Below the pieces are notes generated by a model that had not been told where the DNA came from, searched no databases, and saw only the letters and a list, made by a program, of their open reading frames with translations. Position numbers and translations under genes: made by a program. Positions 14,000-16,430 of a stretch of 16,430 nt of DNA are shown here, piece by piece. The stretch is from an uncultured Propionibacteriaceae bacterium (GTDB lineage Bacteria; Actinomycetota; Actinomycetes; Propionibacteriales; Propionibacteriaceae). The number at the start of each line of letters is the position of its first letter. Positions within the stretch are counted from its first letter, which is position 1. The DNA lies in NCBI GenBank assembly GCA_937988865.1, contig CALKHV010000134.1, positions 1 through 16,430 of the forward strand. The letters run 5' to 3'.

Positions 14000-16430
14000 T
14001 CAGCTCCTGGCCTTCTCGACCATCTCGTACGTCTCGATGTAGTCACCGAGCTGGATGTCGGAGTAGTTGTGCAGCGTCATGCCGCACTCGAACCCTTCAC
14101 GCACCTCGGTCTGGTCATCCTTCTCACGACGCAACGACGCGATGGACGTCTCGGCGATCACGACACCGTCGCGAACCAGACGAGCCTTGGCGTTGCGCTT
14201 GATGCTGCCGTCGAGGATCATGCAGCCCGCGATGATGCCGAACTTGGAGCTGCGGAAGATGTCGCGGATCTCTGCCCGGCCACTCGCCTTCTCTTCGTAG
14301 ATCGGCTTGAGCATGCCCTTGAGCGCTGCTTCGATCTCGTCGATCGCGGAGTAGATGACCGAGTAGTAGCGGATGTCGACGTTCTCGCGGTCAGCCATCT
14401 GGGCCGCGTGCGCCGTGGGACGCACGTTGAAGCCGATGATGACAGCCTTGGACGCCGCAGCCAGCGACACGTTGGTCTCGGTGATCGCGCCGACACCGCG
14501 GTCGATGACGCGCAGCGCCACCTCGTCGCTGACGTCGATCTTCGCCAACGCATCTTCCAGGGCCTCGACCGAACCGGCGCCGTCGCCCTTGAGGATGAGC
14601 AGCAGTTCCTGCGTCTCGCCCTTCTCGAGCTGCTCGAACAGCTGGTCGAGCGTCTTGCGACGCGAGCCCTTCGCCTGGGCAGCCGCACGCATCCGCGATT
14701 CACGCTTGCTCGCGATCTGGCGGGCCATGCGGTCGTCCTCGACGACCAGGAAGTTGTCGCCCGCGCCGGGCACGGACGTCAGTCCGAGCACCTGGACCGG
14801 CATCGAGGGCGGTGCCTCGGTGACGGTCTCGCCGACGTCGTTGATGAGCGCACGGACGCGTCCATGGGCCGAACCGGCCACGATCGAGTCGCCGATGTGC
14901 AGCGTTCCACGGTGGATGAGCACCGTCGCCACAGGACCGCGTCCCTTGTCGAGGTGCGCCTCGATCGCCACGCCTTGAGCGGGCATCTCGGGGTTCGCGC
15001 GCAGGTCGAGGGAAGCGTCGGCGGTCAGGATGACTGCTTCGAGCAGCTCCTCCAGACCGGTCCTGGCGGTCGCGGAGACGTCGACGAACATCGTGTCGCC
15101 GCCGTACTCCTCGGGCACCAGACCGAACTCGGCGAGCTGGCCACGGACCTTCGTCGGGTCAGCGGTCGGCTTGTCGACCTTGTTGACCGCGACCACGATC
15201 GGCACATCGGCCGCACGGGCGTGGTTGAGCGCCTCGATCGTCTGGGGCATCACGCCGTCATCGGCCGCAACCACCAGAACGGCGATGTCGGTCGACTTCG
15301 CACCACGGGCACGCATGGCCGTGAAGGCCTCGTGACCCGGGGTGTCGATGAAGGTGATCTTGCGCTCGAGCCCGTCGACGACTGTTTCGACCTGGTAGGC
15401 ACCGATGGCCTGCGTGATACCGCCGGCCTCCGTCGCCACCACGTTCGCGTGACGCAGCGCGTCCAGCAACTTGGTCTTGCCGTGGTCGACGTGACCCATG
15501 ACGGTGACCGCCGGGGGACGCGGGGCGAGGTCGTCCTCGTCACCCTCGTCCTCGCCGAACTCGAGGTCGAAGCTCTCGAGGAGCTCGCGGTCCTCGTCCT
15601 CGGGCGAGACGACCTGGAGGTCGTAGTTCAGTTCGGCGCCCAACACCTCGAGGGTCTCGTCGGCGACGGACTGGGTCGCGGTCACCATCTCACCCAGGTT
15701 GAACAGCACCTGGACGAGCTGCGCCGCGTCCACACCGATCTTCTCGGCGAGGTCGGTCAGGGACGCACCACGACGCAGGCGGACGGTCTGTCCGTCACCC
15801 TGACGGATGCGCACGCCACCGATCGCCGGTGCCTGCATCTCGTCGAACTCTTGCCTGCGCTGCTTCTTCGACTTGCGACCACGACGACCACCGGGACCAC
15901 CGGGACGTCCGAAGGCGCCCTGGGTTCCGGAACCGCCACGACCACCGCGACCACCGCGACCGCCACCGCCGGCGGAGGCACCGGGACCGCCGGGAGCGCC
16001 TGCTCCAGCAGTGCCGCCGGGGCCACCGGCCGGTCCACGGCCCGTGCCGGGACGACCACGACCCGGAGCACCGCTGGGCGCGCCGCGACCGGGCCCGCGG
16101 CCCGCTCCGACGCCCACCTGGGTGCTCTGGGTCTTCGGCATCATGGCCGGATTGGGACGCGGCATGCCTGGCACGCCACTCGAACCACCGGGGCGAGGCA
16201 TGCGGGTATCGCCGGGGGCACCCTGCCGTGTGTCACGCGGGGCTCCCGGACGTGCCGGAGCAGCCTGACCGGGTGCGGGGCGGCGGGCGGTGCCCATGCC
16301 CTGCGACGCGGCGAAGGGATTGTTGCCGGGACGCGGGGTACCCGGGCGTCGCGCCTGGCCGGGCGTCGGAGCACCGGCCGCGGGACGCGGCGTCGGCGCG
16401 CCCGGAGTCGGACGCTGGGCAGGCCGCGCG
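14000..16430 (-). CDS. infB: Translation initiation factor IF-2 (5' end outside the window)
   Basis: GTPase that places fMet-tRNA on the 30S subunit and promotes subunit joining. About 809 residues are present; the N-terminus lies beyond base 16430, since the frame stays open to the edge. The G domain is complete: G1 GHVDHGKT (15473-15496), G2 GGITQ, G3 DTPGH (15332-15346), G4 NKVD (15173-15184). Domains II, III and the C2 domain that binds fMet-tRNA follow, ending YIETYEMVEKARS. Upstream of the G domain come an acidic stretch (15540-15600) and a Gly/Arg-rich and Pro-rich arm from ~15880 to the edge, with NNPFAASQGMG near 16295-16330, a pattern seen in actinobacterial IF-2. An internal ATG at 16297 is not the true start, because that arm continues in frame upstream of it. 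rbfA follows 11 bp later. Confidence 0.97.
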   Translation of the reverse strand, partial: ARPAQRPTPGAPTPRPAAGAPTPGQARRPGTPRPGNNPFAASQGMGTARRPAPGQAAPARPGAPRDTRQGAPGDTRMPRPGGSSGVPGMPRPNPAMMPKTQSTQVGVGAGRGPGRGAPSGAPGRGRPGTGRGPAGGPGGTAGAGAPGGPGASAGGGGRGGRGGRGGSGTQGAFGRPGGPGGRRGRKSKKQRRQEFDEMQAPAIGGVRIRQGDGQTVRLRRGASLTDLAEKIGVDAAQLVQVLFNLGEMVTATQSVADETLEVLGAELNYDLQVVSPEDEDRELLESFDLEFGEDEGDEDDLAPRPPAVTVMGHVDHGKTKLLDALRHANVVATEAGGITQAIGAYQVETVVDGLERKITFIDTPGHEAFTAMRARGAKSTDIAVLVVAADDGVMPQTIEALNHARAADVPIVVAVNKVDKPTADPTKVRGQLAEFGLVPEEYGGDTMFVDVSATARTGLEELLEAVILTADASLDLRANPEMPAQGVAIEAHLDKGRGPVATVLIHRGTLHIGDSIVAGSAHGRVRALINDVGETVTEAPPSMPVQVLGLTSVPGAGDNFLVVEDDRMARQIASKRESRMRAAAQAKGSRRKTLDQLFEQLEKGETQELLLILKGDGAGSVEALEDALAKIDVSDEVALRVIDRGVGAITETNVSLAAASKAVIIGFNVRPTAHAAQMADRENVDIRYYSVIYSAIDEIEAALKGMLKPIYEEKASGRAEIRDIFRSSKFGIIAGCMILDGSIKRNAKARLVRDGVVIAETSIASLRREKDDQTEVREGFECGMTLHNYSDIQLGDYIETYEMVEKARS

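Noticed and set aside
15880..16430. Repetitive GC-rich sequence that could be taken for a repeat array
   Set aside because: It is the in-frame Gly/Arg/Pro-rich N-terminal arm of IF-2, with no regular repeat-spacer pattern.

Overview
This is a GC-rich window with dense, mostly overlapping or closely spaced genes, typical of an actinobacterium. The long Gly/Pro/Arg-rich N-terminal arm of IF-2, the PNPase sequence and the paired DUF485 / acetate-type symporter genes all fit Actinobacteria. A member of the Propionibacteriales is a reasonable guess, but the sequence alone does not fix the family.

Layout. (1) Positions 1-3427, + strand: the 3' end of an alpha-amylase-type glycosidase, followed 16 bp later by a complete type I pullulanase. 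Together they would hydrolyse alpha-1,4 and alpha-1,6 bonds of starch or glycogen. (2) Positions 3435-7526, - strand: rpsO (ribosomal protein S15), pnp (PNPase) and an M16 zinc peptidase, a standard actinobacterial order. The rpsO-pnp gap holds a strong hairpin and a 21-bp tandem repeat. (3) Positions 7809-8306, +: a GNAT acetyltransferase. (4) Positions 8330-9238, -: ribF. (5) Positions 9310-10289, +: azlC-azlD, a branched-chain amino acid exporter. (6) Positions 10318-11214, -: truB. (7) Positions 11407-13439, +: a DUF485 membrane protein and an acetate/monocarboxylate symporter. (8) Positions 13539-16430, -: rbfA and infB, with infB running off the right edge.

All minus-strand genes belong to one translation and RNA-metabolism neighbourhood (infB, rbfA, truB, ribF, rpsO, pnp, M16 peptidase), which many bacteria keep as a nearly continuous cluster. 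Here it is interrupted three times by plus-strand cassettes (symporter pair, azlCD, GNAT gene). Each cassette ends convergently against the next minus-strand gene, usually with a hairpin in the junction. Each interruption should therefore need a new promoter for the downstream housekeeping gene, and candidates can be seen for some of them.

I see no phage, IS element, CRISPR array, tRNA or rRNA. No clearly new biological system is evident. The most interesting signals are the interleaved architecture, a CRP/GlxR-like palindrome in front of the symporter operon, the rpsO-pnp intergenic structures, a hairpin that contains the stop codons of two convergent genes, a RibF with a changed HxGH motif, and a marked excess of the word GGACGC/GCGTCC.
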